The position numbers were made by a program, and so were the translations under genes. Positions 7,881-17,700 of a stretch of 51,238 nucleotides of DNA are shown here, in pieces. The stretch is from Phycisphaeraceae bacterium (GTDB lineage: Bacteria > Planctomycetota > Phycisphaerae > Phycisphaerales > UBA1924), in assembly GCA_019636845.1 (NCBI GenBank), contig JAHBWV010000002.1, forward strand, positions 99,655 to 150,892, written 5' to 3'. Each line of letters starts with the position of its first letter. The stretch's first letter is position 1. The notes under the pieces are model-generated. The model did not search any database. It was not told the origin of the DNA and was given only the letters and a program-made list of their open reading frames with translations.

Positions 7881-8996
7881 TCACTCGGTCAGGACCCGCG
7901 CCATTGCGGCCAACTGTTCGTCGGTGATGGTGGCGAAGACACAAACGGCCACCAAATCTTGCTTCCTGAGAGAAACTCCAGTGTCGAGGATGTAGTCCTC
8001 GGCAAGGGGGCGGGAGCCGGGGGCGAGCGTGAAGGTGACGATCGGGACGGGGAGGGCGGCGATGGTCTCGGGGAGAACGACGAACTCTCGAAGCGGCACG
8101 TCCTCGATGGGTTTGTAGAAGTAGAAGGGGGCCACGAGGACAAAGCCGGGCACCTCTGGGATCACCAGTTCTGGCGCCTGCGGCTGAACAGTTGCGCTCA
8201 GCGGGGTGGTGCGCGGCGTGCCGTCATCCGGGCGGAGGAGGCCGGTGCTCTCCCAGAGCGGGAAGACGAGAGTGCCGCGGGAAGTGTCGCTGCTCGCCTC
8301 ACGGATAGGCCTGACTCTCCAGGTGCTTTCCGACACGCGGGTGACATACGTCGCTGTGTGCGGCTTGATCCCCAGTCGCTCCAACCGAGGTCGCATGACC
8401 ACGTTCCAACCCGGGCCGTTCGTGCAGACCGAGCCCCATAGCCGCTCGTCCAGCCCCTCGAATCGCGGGTTCCGAGGTTTGTGCGTCGCCTCGTCGGCCC
8501 AGGATGGCCACGGGAGAGATGTGGTGCCGGGCTGTAGGATGGTCGGATCGAAGAATGCCACAATGGACTCGGCATGGGCAGCGTCGAGCGCTGGGTACTT
8601 CACACGCGGATCGGCACCGGGCTTGGCGCGCCCCCACGCCTCGTCGATGGCGCGGGGATCGACGATCAGGTAGATGGGCACGGGCTCTCGCCCTGATTCG
8701 GTCTGTGCGCTCTCGGGGAATCCCTTGAGACTTACGACCCGCGCAACCTCGCGTGTCGGCCAGCGATCGAGGTTTGCGTGCTCCCGGAGCGCGGCAGCAA
8801 CGCGCTCAACATCACGATCACGAATCGACGGATCAAGCCCGTCGTATCCCAGAGGTCTGATGCACTCGGCGAGGTCGTGGCCTGCGGCGGGGTGTCGCGC
8901 GGTTGCTTCTTGGTCGATGGCCGAAGGCGGCGTGTGTCCCACCGAAGCGGCGCTGACCATGGACACACTCAACGCCCACAGGAGAAGTGAGTTCAT
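7881..8996 (-). CDS. Secreted hypothetical protein
   Basis: A 371-residue protein. The ATG at 8996 has AAAGGAGG nine bases upstream. Residues 1-20 ([20 protein letters not shown]) look like a signal peptide cleaved after SAA or ASA. The mature part has no repeats and no motif I recognise; it is acidic/Pro-rich with segments such as [18 protein letters not shown] and [19 protein letters not shown]. It interrupts the usual tuf-rpmG neighbourhood and lies between the tuf terminator and rpmG. It may be a lineage-specific periplasmic or surface protein. No function is proposed. Confidence 0.75.
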   Translation of the reverse strand: MNSLLLWALSVSMVSAASVGHTPPSAIDQEATARHPAAGHDLAECIRPLGYDGLDPSIRDRDVERVAAALREHANLDRWPTREVARVVSLKGFPESAQTESGREPVPIYLIVDPRAIDEAWGRAKPGADPRVKYPALDAAHAESIVAFFDPTILQPGTTSLPWPSWADEATHKPRNPRFEGLDERLWGSVCTNGPGWNVVMRPRLERLGIKPHTATYVTRVSESTWRVRPIREASSDTSRGTLVFPLWESTGLLRPDDGTPRTTPLSATVQPQAPELVIPEVPGFVLVAPFYFYKPIEDVPLREFVVLPETIAALPVPIVTFTLAPGSRPLAEDYILDTGVSLRKQDLVAVCVFATITDEQLAAMARVLTE

Positions 8997-9117
8997 CACG
9001 TTGATCCTCCTTTCGGCAACATCTACAGCCGCGTCATTCATCAGTGTAGTGAGAGGGCGCTGTGCGTATGGAAGGGCGCGGCAGAGGGTTCAAACGGCAA
9101 GTGCGAAGCCGTGCGCA

Positions 9118-9146
9118 GAAAAAAGCCCGCCGGAGTGCGGCGGGCT
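9118..9146 (-). terminator. Terminator of tuf
   Basis: A perfect 9-bp stem (AGCCCGCCG/CGGCGGGCT) with a five-base loop at 9124-9146 is followed on the minus strand by at least six T. It lies about 40 bp past the tuf stop. Confidence 0.92.
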
Positions 9147-9184
9147 TCTGAGAAATCGGATGTATGTCCAGTTTCAGCCGTGAC

Positions 9185-10387
9185 TTACTTGATGATCTCG
9201 GTGACGACGCCCGAGCCGATGGTCTTGCCACCCTCACGGACGGCGAAGCGGACACCGGGCTCCATGGCGACGGGCTTGTCGCCCAGGTCGATGTTCATGG
9301 TGACGTTGTCGCCGGGCATGCACATCTCGACGCCGGTGGGCAGCGCACACGCGCCGGTCACGTCCGTGGTGCGGAAGTAGAACTGGGGGCGGTAGCCGTT
9401 GAAGAACGGGGTGTGGCGGCCACCCTCTTCCTTGGTGAGGATGTAGACCTCGCCCTTGAACTGCGTGTGGGGCTTGATGGAGCCGGGCTTGCAGAGGACC
9501 TGGCCGCGCTCGACGTCGTTCTTCTCAACGCCTCGGAGGAGAGCTCCGACGTTGTCGCCGGCCTGTCCGGAGTCGAGGGTCTTGTTGAACATTTCGACGC
9601 CGGTGATGACCGAGGTCTTGCTGTCGGAGCGGAGCCCGACGATCTCGACGGGGTCGCCGACCTTCATGATGCCGCGCTCGATACGGCCGGTGGCGACGGT
9701 GCCGCGGCCCTTGATCGAGAAGACGTCTTCGACGGACATGAGGAAGGGCTTGTCGATCTCGCGTGTGGGCTCGGGGATCCATGTGTCGATGGCCTCGAAG
9801 AGCTCATCGATGGGCTTGCAGATGGCGTCGTCCTTGGGGTTCTCGAGGGCGGCCTTGGACTGGCCGCGGATGATGGGGGTCTTGTCGCCGGGGAACTCGT
9901 ACTTGTTGAGGAGTTCGCGGATCTCCATCTCGACGAGCTCGAGGAGCTCGGGGTCGTCGACGAGATCGACCTTATTGAGGAAGACGACGATGTAGGGGAC
10001 GCCGACCTGGCGGGCCAGGAGGACGTGCTCGCGGGTCTGGGGCATGGGGCCGTCAGCCGCAGAGACGACGAGGATGGCGCCGTCCATCTGTGCGGCACCT
10101 GTGATCATGTTCTTGACGAAGTCGGCGTGGCCGGGGCAGTCCACGTGTGCGTAGTGGCGCTTCTCGGTCTCGTACTCCGTGTGGGAGGAGGCGATGGTGA
10201 CGGTCTTGTTGGCGTCACGGACGGTGCCGCCCTTGGTGATGTCGGCGTAGGACTTGATGATGCCGCCGAACCGAGCCGCGGAGCGGGCGGAGAGGGCGGC
10301 GGTGAGGGTCGACTTGCCATGGTCGATGTGGCCGATGGTGCCGACGTTGACGTGTGGCTTTGTTCTCTCGAAGACGCCCTTTGCCAT
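9185..10387 (-). CDS. tuf: Translation elongation factor Tu
   Basis: A 400-residue GTPase that delivers aminoacyl-tRNA to the ribosome. It starts [20 protein letters not shown] at the ATG at 10387. G1 is GHIDHGKS, G3 is DCPGH, and G4 is NKVD; domains 2 and 3 follow with [15 protein letters not shown] and the usual C-terminal [10 protein letters not shown]. Switch I is unusual: [20 protein letters not shown] replaces the near-universal ARGITINTAHVE, although the Mg-coordinating Thr of TVTI is kept. It is preceded by tRNA-Thr and followed by a strong terminator. Confidence 0.97.
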   Translation of the reverse strand: MAKGVFERTKPHVNVGTIGHIDHGKSTLTAALSARSAARFGGIIKSYADITKGGTVRDANKTVTIASSHTEYETEKRHYAHVDCPGHADFVKNMITGAAQMDGAILVVSAADGPMPQTREHVLLARQVGVPYIVVFLNKVDLVDDPELLELVEMEIRELLNKYEFPGDKTPIIRGQSKAALENPKDDAICKPIDELFEAIDTWIPEPTREIDKPFLMSVEDVFSIKGRGTVATGRIERGIMKVGDPVEIVGLRSDSKTSVITGVEMFNKTLDSGQAGDNVGALLRGVEKNDVERGQVLCKPGSIKPHTQFKGEVYILTKEEGGRHTPFFNGYRPQFYFRTTDVTGACALPTGVEMCMPGDNVTMNIDLGDKPVAMEPGVRFAVREGGKTIGSGVVTEIIK

Positions 10388-10612
10388 GACTGTTCTCCAA
10401 CCGTTTGTTCGTCGCCCGGGGAAATAGGGATCGGGCCGCTGCCCGCCTGACCACCCCGGCGGTGTGGGGATGTGTATGAGATGCGCGACGCCGAGGGCGC
10501 TCGGGGATGAAACCGAGGCGTCCAAGTGCCGTCCGGCCACGCGCCGGAAGGGGGACAAGTGTAGCCGTCACGGGCGGGGCCTTCCCAAGCCCGACCGCGG
10601 GACCACCACAAG

Positions 10613-10684
10613 AGCCGCTAGTGGGATTTGAACCCACGACCTCACCCTTACCAAGGGTGCGCTCTACCACTGAGCTACAGCGGC
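10613..10684 (-). tRNA. tRNA-Thr (GGU)
   Basis: Minus-strand cloverleaf: acceptor GCCGCTG/TAGCGGC, D arm AGCTCAGTGGTAGAGC, anticodon stem CACCC/GGGTG with loop TTGGTAA (anticodon GGT), and TPsiC loop GGTTCAAATCC. CCA is not encoded. Its position just upstream of tuf is the usual one. Confidence 0.97.
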
Positions 10685-10888
10685 AACGCCCGGGCGCAGC
10701 CCGAGCGGGAAGGGATGGTAGGCGGGAGGGAGGTTCGGTCAAAGGTCGGCGCGGGAAGGGGCATCTTTGCTGGGGCGACTTTTCGAGGTCTCTCACGAAT
10801 CCCCTTCCCCGTCGGGCCGAAATGGTGTAGGTTCAAGCGGGAGCCGTGTTTGTGTGCGAGGCGTTCGGCCAGGCGGGAGTTGTGGGAT

Positions 10889-13210
10889 ATGAAGACGCGT
10901 GCGATGGTCGGTTTGGCGACGGGCGTGATGCTCCTCGGGGTCGCGGGCAGCGCCTCGGCGACCTGGTCGATCATCATCATCGATACGCGGACCGGCGAGA
11001 TCGGCGTTGCCTCTGCGACGTGCCTGACGGGGTTCGACCTGCGTGTCAACACGCCGGTGCTGATCCCCGGTGTCGGGGCCGCGACGGCACAGTCATTTGT
11101 CGACAACAGTGGGCAGAACCGCGTGAAGGTCCGCGACCTGCTTGTGCAGGGGGCGCACCCGGACGAGATCCTCGCCGCCCTCTCGGTCTTTGATTCCGGG
11201 CACCAGACACGTCAGTACGGGATCGCGGACACGCTTGGGCGTGCCGCGACGTTCAGCGGCACCAGCGCGGGCGCGTGGGCGGGCGGGCAGATCGGGCAGG
11301 TCGGCGATCTTGTGTACGCGGTGCAGGGGAACGTGCTGACGGGTGAGCCGGTGGTGACGAACGCCGTGCAGGCGATCATCGACACCCCGGGGGATATCGC
11401 GGCGAAGCTGATGGCATCGATGGAAGCGGCCCGCGTGATGGGCGGCGACGGGCGTTGCTCGTGCCCCGGGCCCGGCGGCCCGACCGGGTGCGGGGCTCCG
11501 CCTGCGAGTTTCACCAAGAGTGCGCACATCGCGTACATGCTGATCTCCCGCGATGGCGACACGCCGGGGTGCAACGGTGTGATACGTGCGGGGGGCAGGC
11601 CCTTCGATCTTGCGATCGGCGATGTCGATGGGGATGGGCGCGCGGATGTCGTGACGTGCTCCGAAGGCACGACCATCGTTCTGCTGAACGCCCGCGAGCC
11701 CGGCGACGCGTTCGTCACGTTCAGAGAGCAGGTGGCGTACCCCTCCGGCGCGGACACCAGGGGTGTCGCGATCGCGGACATCACGGGGGATGGTGTGCCC
11801 GACATCATCGCCGCGGCATACGGCGCGGACTCACTGGTTGTGCAGCCCGGGAACGGCGATGGCACGTTCGGCACGCCGATGGTGTTCGCGGCGGGCGATG
11901 GGCCGCGCCTGGTCACAACGGGCGACTTCAACGGCGATGGGCTCATTGATGTGGCGTGCACGAACCAGTTGTCGAACGACGTCTCTGTCTATCTGAACAT
12001 CGGCGGGACGCTCGGGGCTCAGGCACGGAGGACGGTCGGATCTGCCCCGTCGTCGATTTTCGCGGGCGATTTCGATGGTGATGGTGATGTTGATCTCGCG
12101 GTGCTGGTGAACGGTGCGAGGCGTGTGTCGATCCTGAGGAACGACGGCGCGGGCGTGTTCGCGATCTCCGGCGCGATCACGATCGGCGAGAACCCGACCG
12201 ACATGTGCATGGCCGACCTCGACGGCGACGGTGATCTTGACCTCGCGACGGCGGATCGCGGCTCGAACATGCTGAGCATCCTGACCAACAACGGCGCGGG
12301 CGCGTTTGTGCGGACGACGATCGACTCTCCCTCTGCGCCGACGCGGCTCCGCGCGCTGGATGTCACGGGGGATGGGCTGGTCGATATCGTCGTATCGGCC
12401 GCGACGGATCGTCGCGCCCGCGTGTACGAGGGGAACGGCGCGGGAGGGTTTGCGCTCCGGTCGTCGTTCTCCGTGAATGATGGGCTGCTCGACCTTGAAC
12501 TCGCGGACATGAACGAGGACGGTACGCCCGATGTCGTCGCGGTTGGCGGGGGTGTCCAATCCATCATCGTGGTGGAATCGAACGGTCCTGCGGCGTGGAA
12601 CGACGGGAGCGGATGCGCGACCGGCGACTACTTCATGAACTTCAACGTCGCCAACACCGTGGCCTCCGACCCGGAGCCGGTGTTCACGCTGCAGACGATG
12701 TACGACGCGTGGCGTGCGGCCCTCGCCGGGCGTCCGGACGCGGTCGCGTCCCGCGTGTGGTTCGATGCGCCCGCTTTGCCGACCGATGGACGCGTGGTGA
12801 TGACGATCGAGTTGCTCGACTGGCGCGGCGAGCCGATCACGATCGCGCCGGGTGCGCTGCTGGTTGAGCACGCATCGGGCTCCGATGAGCTCTCGGAGAT
12901 CGGCACGCCCGAAGCGATCGGGGGCGGGCTGTATCGCGTTGCCCTGCGCGGACCGAACGCGGGCACCGGGCACGATCGATTCGTCGTTGTCGCGCTGGAT
13001 GAGATCAGGCCCGTGACGCTGATGCCCGCGGCATCGATCGGCGTCGTGGTCTCGCCCGCGGACTTCGACGGGAGCGGAGAGATCGACATCCTTGATTTCC
13101 TCGCGTTCTTCGACGCCTTCGGCTCCGCCGATATGACCGCGGACCTCACCGGCGACGGCGAGATCGATGAGGATGATGTCGCGCTCTTCATGGCCGCCTT
13201 CGCGCGATGA
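10889..13210 (+). CDS. Secreted DUF1028 / FG-GAP repeat / dockerin-like protein
   Basis: A 773-residue exported protein. The ATG at 10889 (MKTRAMVGLATGVMLL...) begins a signal peptide ending GSASA. The mature protein starts TWSIIIIDTRTGEIGVASAT, the pattern of DUF1028 (an Ntn-hydrolase-like fold). From about residue 235 there are six or more FG-GAP/VCBS repeats with Ca-binding loops (DVDGDGRAD, DFNGDGLID, DFDGDGDVD, DLDGDGDLD, DVTGDGLVD), which probably form a beta-propeller. The C-terminus is a dockerin-like EF-hand pair, DFDGSGEIDILDF and DLTGDGEIDEDD, common in planctomycete secreted proteins. The N-terminal enzyme activity is unknown. The gene stands alone on the plus strand. Confidence 0.85.
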   Translation: MKTRAMVGLATGVMLLGVAGSASATWSIIIIDTRTGEIGVASATCLTGFDLRVNTPVLIPGVGAATAQSFVDNSGQNRVKVRDLLVQGAHPDEILAALSVFDSGHQTRQYGIADTLGRAATFSGTSAGAWAGGQIGQVGDLVYAVQGNVLTGEPVVTNAVQAIIDTPGDIAAKLMASMEAARVMGGDGRCSCPGPGGPTGCGAPPASFTKSAHIAYMLISRDGDTPGCNGVIRAGGRPFDLAIGDVDGDGRADVVTCSEGTTIVLLNAREPGDAFVTFREQVAYPSGADTRGVAIADITGDGVPDIIAAAYGADSLVVQPGNGDGTFGTPMVFAAGDGPRLVTTGDFNGDGLIDVACTNQLSNDVSVYLNIGGTLGAQARRTVGSAPSSIFAGDFDGDGDVDLAVLVNGARRVSILRNDGAGVFAISGAITIGENPTDMCMADLDGDGDLDLATADRGSNMLSILTNNGAGAFVRTTIDSPSAPTRLRALDVTGDGLVDIVVSAATDRRARVYEGNGAGGFALRSSFSVNDGLLDLELADMNEDGTPDVVAVGGGVQSIIVVESNGPAAWNDGSGCATGDYFMNFNVANTVASDPEPVFTLQTMYDAWRAALAGRPDAVASRVWFDAPALPTDGRVVMTIELLDWRGEPITIAPGALLVEHASGSDELSEIGTPEAIGGGLYRVALRGPNAGTGHDRFVVVALDEIRPVTLMPAASIGVVVSPADFDGSGEIDILDFLAFFDAFGSADMTADLTGDGEIDEDDVALFMAAFAR

Positions 13211-13352
13211 GACGAGATCGTCCGAGAACAGCGTGCGCGAGAAAGTCCTGTGACGCCGTGCAACCCGCGCCGCGCGCGGGGCGTACACACGCCAGCGGCA
13301 CTCTGTCGCGGACTCTGCACACACTCGTTTCGGGGCAAGAAAGGGATGCGCT

Positions 13353-13580
13353 TTGTGCATCGGCGGTGCTGCTCTCCCCTCGGGGCTGGACTCGTTCGGC
13401 AACCCGATTGAACTTGACGAGGCCGCGCTGCGCCTGCTTGTCGCGAGTTCATCGATCGAGCTGATACTGGTGGAACCACCTGACGACCGGCGATCGATGC
13501 GCCGCGCCTCGCGTCGTGCGCGCACCGCCAGAGCAAGGCGGGCTCGGGCCGCCGAGGCGTCGCGGCTCTCAAACGAATGA
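13353..13580 (+). CDS. Small hypothetical protein (TTG start), uncertain
   Basis: A 75-codon frame with a TTG start and AAAGGG about eight bases upstream. The first 45 residues (ALPSGLDSFGNPIELDEAAL RLLVASS..) read like a real amphipathic protein, and the C-terminus is a run of Arg/Ala that could bind nucleic acid. No family is recognised. The stretch 13211-13737 otherwise holds nothing I can support. Confidence 0.3.
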   Translation: MCIGGAALPSGLDSFGNPIELDEAALRLLVASSSIELILVEPPDDRRSMRRASRRARTARARRARAAEASRLSNE

Positions 13581-13737
13581 GTGGCTCGGGCGCAAGCAGG
13601 AATCGCCGACGAAGCCGGTGGGCTTCGCCGGCTCTGCTGAGTAGAGCGTGATCCGCTCACTCACACCTCTGGAATGACGCATCGGCCCGGCAGGGCCGAC
13701 GCGTCTGGACGTTGCTGGTGCGGGCTGCGCCGATCGA

Positions 13738-14436
13738 TCAGCGGCGGCGGCGTGCGAGCATGAACAAGCCGGTGCCGGCGAGGGCGAGCGGTCCGGGGGC
13801 GGGGATGTAGAAGAGCTGGTCCTGGGCTCCACCATTGGTGAGGGCGACGAGGTTGGTTGCGGCGCCGACGCCGATGGCACCGAAGATGTCGGTGAGGTGG
13901 TTGTTGAACGCGGCCGAGCGAGAGGAGGATCCGTTCACCTTCGTCAGCTTGAAGTTGCCGGAATCGACGTTGAGCGAAGAGACGCCGACGCCGGGGTTGA
14001 AGTCGGTGACGATCTCCCAGATCGCGACCTGGAACGCCGCGGCGAACTCGTTGTTGATGCCCGCCTCGATGACCATGGGTGCGTAGATGCTGAAGACGTC
14101 ATAGAGGGCCTGGGCACGGCCTGCGCCCATGGGGTTGCTGTTCGGGGCGGTATCGAGCGAGACGATGTCGAAGGTCTTGTACGAGTTGGAGACATACTGG
14201 TAGATGTCGGTGCAATAGGTCAGGTGCTCGCCGACCCAGTCCGCGCCGATGCCGGTGCCGCTGGTGATGTCGTGGCGCAACTGGCCCGCGAAGGTGCTGG
14301 TCTCGCTGCCCCCGTTGAGGCGCCACTTCACGTTCTGGCCCGCGCCGGTGCCGAGGAACTTCATGGTGACGATGTCGGCCGAAGCGGCTCCGGCGATGGT
14401 GGCGATAGCAGCGGCGGTGAGAATGGTCTTCATCAT
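13738..14436 (-). CDS. PEP-CTERM-like secreted protein with thioester-domain-like motifs
   Basis: A 232-residue protein. The ATG at 14436 has GAGGAG seven bases upstream. The signal peptide is MMKTILTAAAIATIAGAASA, and the tail IPAPGPLALAGTGLFMLARRRR is a PEP-CTERM-like sorting signal. Two segments recall the Cys-Gln thioester domain of surface adhesins: LTYCTDIYQYV near residue 75 and FQVAIWEIVTDFNPG near residue 140. If they are homologous, the Cys and Gln would form an internal thioester able to bond to host or matrix amines. This is inference. It is transcribed divergently from dnaE. Confidence 0.75.
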   Translation of the reverse strand: MMKTILTAAAIATIAGAASADIVTMKFLGTGAGQNVKWRLNGGSETSTFAGQLRHDITSGTGIGADWVGEHLTYCTDIYQYVSNSYKTFDIVSLDTAPNSNPMGAGRAQALYDVFSIYAPMVIEAGINNEFAAAFQVAIWEIVTDFNPGVGVSSLNVDSGNFKLTKVNGSSSRSAAFNNHLTDIFGAIGVGAATNLVALTNGGAQDQLFYIPAPGPLALAGTGLFMLARRRR

Positions 14437-14739
14437 GTTCGATCTCCTCGTGCTTTGGTGTTGTGCCGCGAGCGTCCGTGGCTCACACCCATAGAGATGC
14501 CATGCAAACTGGCGGGTCGCCACTTGTGGGGCTATCCCGGAGCCGAAGCCGGTTGCGGGGTGCGGGCTGGAGAAAGTGGGGAAACCCCGACACGCCCGAT
14601 CATGGAGGCATCCGCGTGGATGAGCTGTCAACTGCGCTCTGATCGGACGCTTCCGGGATGGGGCGAACGCCGGGTCCGATACAATGGATCCGGCGTCCTG
14701 CGGAGCGTCGGGCCGGTTCACACACACGCGGAGCGAGCG

Positions 14740-17700
14740 ATGGCGGAAGCGAAGGGCAAGGAGGCCGGGGGAGCGATCGTGGGAGCCGAGATTCCGCGCG
14801 AGAAACAGTTCGTCCACCTCCATCTGCACACCGAGTACTCACTGCTGGACGGCGGCAATCGCGTCGACAAGCTGATCGCGCGGGTGAAGGAACTGGGGAT
14901 GCCCGCCGTGGCCGTGACGGACCACGGCAACATGTTCGGTGCGGTGAGTTTTTATTCGCAGGCGAAGGCGGCGGGTGTGAAGCCCATTCTCGGTGTTGAG
15001 GCGTACGTCACGCCCCCGGATAAGCCGCGGACGGATCGGACGTACACCGGGGGTGGCGAGGGCGGGTACCACCTTGTGCTGCTGGCGATGAACAACGAGG
15101 GGTGGGAGAACCTCTTGATCCTGTGCAGCGAGGCGTTCCTGACGGGCTTCTACTACAAGCCCCGCATCGATCGGGAGCTGCTTCAGAAGCACTCGGCGGG
15201 CCTCGTCGCGATCAATGGGCATCTCGGGAGCGAGATCGGCGACCACCTGCTCGACTACGAGCGGACCAAGGACAGGAAGAATCTGGAGGCGGCGCGGGAG
15301 AGCGCGGCGTGGCACAAGCGAGTGTTCGCGCAGGGCGACGCGCCTATCCCGCGGTTCTACGTCGAGCTGCAGCACCACATCTTCGAGCAGAACGCGATCA
15401 ACCCGCACCTGGTCGCGCTGGCGCGTGAGTTCGACCTGCCGCTCGTGTGCGACAACGACTCGCACTTCCTGAAGCAGGAGGACCACGACGCGCACGACAC
15501 GTTGATCTGCATCTCGACGGGGAAGCTCAAGAGCGAGCCGAACCGGATGCACTATCCGCCGGAGTTGTACGTCAAGAGCCCGGGCGAGATGCGAGCACTG
15601 TTCGAGGGGGAGTATCACGACATCGGGCGGGAGGCGTGCGACAACACGCTGCGGATCGCGGAGGCGTGCAACGTCGAGCTGCCGCTTGGGAAGAACAACT
15701 CGCCGATGGTGCGTGTGCGGGTCCCGCACCTGAAGGACTTGCCTCGCCACGACGATGCGCGGTTCGGCGGAGACCTGACGGCGTGGTACAACGACTACTG
15801 CTCGAAGTTCGAGGTCGTCCCCTTCGATCGCGCACCGACCGCCGACGAGCTCGCCGAGGCGAAGGAGGCGTGCGACCGGGCGTTGCGGCTTCTGTCGGAG
15901 GCGGGCTTCGTCTGGCGCTATGGCGTGAAGCCGGGGAGCCAAGGCGTTGATGATCCGAACACCGCGCGCCTCGAGCGCGAGCTGAAGATCCTCGCGGACA
16001 AGAACATCTCGGCGTACTTCCTGATCGTCTGGGACTTCGTGTCGTGGGGGCGTCAGCGCGGGATCCCGGCGAACGCGCGTGGCTCGGGCGTGGGCACGAT
16101 GGTTGGGTACGTGCTTGGTCTCTCGAACGCGTGCCCGGTGCGGTACGGGCTGCTTTTCGAGCGGTTCACGGACCCGGACCGGAGCGAGTATCCCGATATC
16201 GATATCGATCTCTGCCAGGACGGACGCTCGGACGTCATCAACTATGTCCGCGCCAAGTACGGGCACGTGGCGCAGATCATCACCTTCGGGACGCTGAAGG
16301 CGCGTGCCGCGGTGCGCGACGTCGCCCGCGTGATGGACATGCCTCTGGCGGACGCGGACAAGCTGGCGAAGCTGATCCCCGAGCAGCTGGGGATGACGCT
16401 GGACGCGGCACTGGAGCAGGAGCCGGACCTGAAGGCGTGGTACGAGCGTGACGAGCTGGTGCGTCGCGTGATGGACAACGCGCGGACGATCGAGGGCCAG
16501 GCGAGGCACGCGAGCGTCCATGCCGCGGGCGTGATCGTCGCGACAAGGCCGCTCCACGAGATCGTGCCTTTGTATCGCCAGTCGGGCTCGGAGGAGAACG
16601 AGGTCGTCACGCAGTGGGATGGCCCGACCTGCGAGAAGATGGGCCTGCTGAAGATGGACTTCCTCGGGCTGCGCACGCTGAGCGTGATCGAGCGGGCACG
16701 CACGCTCATCACGTCAACGCTCGACGAGCCGGAGATCTGGCGGGCCGTCGGGCGCGAGGCCGAGCACAAGTCATCCGTGCGCGGCCCGCACCCGCTCGAC
16801 CTCGAGCGCCTCACCTACGACGACCAGAAGGTCTTCCAGATGTTCCGGCGGGGCGACACCTCAGGCGTCTTCCAGTTTGAATCCGGAGGCATGCGCCGGC
16901 TGCTCGTTGACATGAAGCCCGACCGGCTCGAGGACCTGATCGCGGCCAACGCGCTCTTCCGTCCCGGCCCGATGGATCTGATCCCCGACTACAACCGGCG
17001 CAAGCACGGCACGGAAGAGGTGCCGCAGATCCACGAGATTGTCGATCGCTTCACGCGCGAGACCTACGGCGTGATGGTCTATCAGGAGCAGGTCATGCAG
17101 ATCGTGCATGAGCTGGGTGGCATCCCGCTGCGCTCCGCGTACTCGCTCATCAAGGCGATCAGCAAGAAGAAGGAGAAGGAGATCGGCAAGAACCGCCCGA
17201 TCTTCGTCGAGGGCGCGGCACAGAAGGGCATGACCAGGCAGGCCGCCGAGGAACTCTTCGAGTTGATCCTCAAGTTCGCGGGGTACGGCTTCAACAAGAG
17301 CCACTCCACGGGATACGCGATCGTCGCGTACCAGACGGCGTACCTCAAGACATACTTCCCCGCGCAGTACATGGCGGCGTTCCTCACTTTCGAGAGCCAG
17401 GCGCAGAAGATCGCGGACTGGACGCCGTACCTCGACGACTGCCGCAAGACGCGGACGATCGACCCGACAACGGGCGATGTGGTCCGCGACGGGCTGGAAG
17501 TGAAACCCCCGGATGTGAACGTGTCGTACTCAGACTTCGCGGTCGCGTACGAGGAGGATGAGCCCCGCACCGCTTCGCGTGGCCACATTCGCTTCGGCAT
17601 GCGGGCGATCAAGGGGGCGGGGGAGAAGGCGATCGAGGCGATCATCAGGGAGCGGGACGCAGGGTCGGAGAGCGCGGGCGCAAGGGCGAAGCGCAGACCG

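Noticed and set aside
13897..14739. 5' extension of the dnaE frame
   Set aside because: This part lies antisense to the PEP-CTERM-like gene at 13738-14436; DnaE homology begins just after the ATG at 14740.
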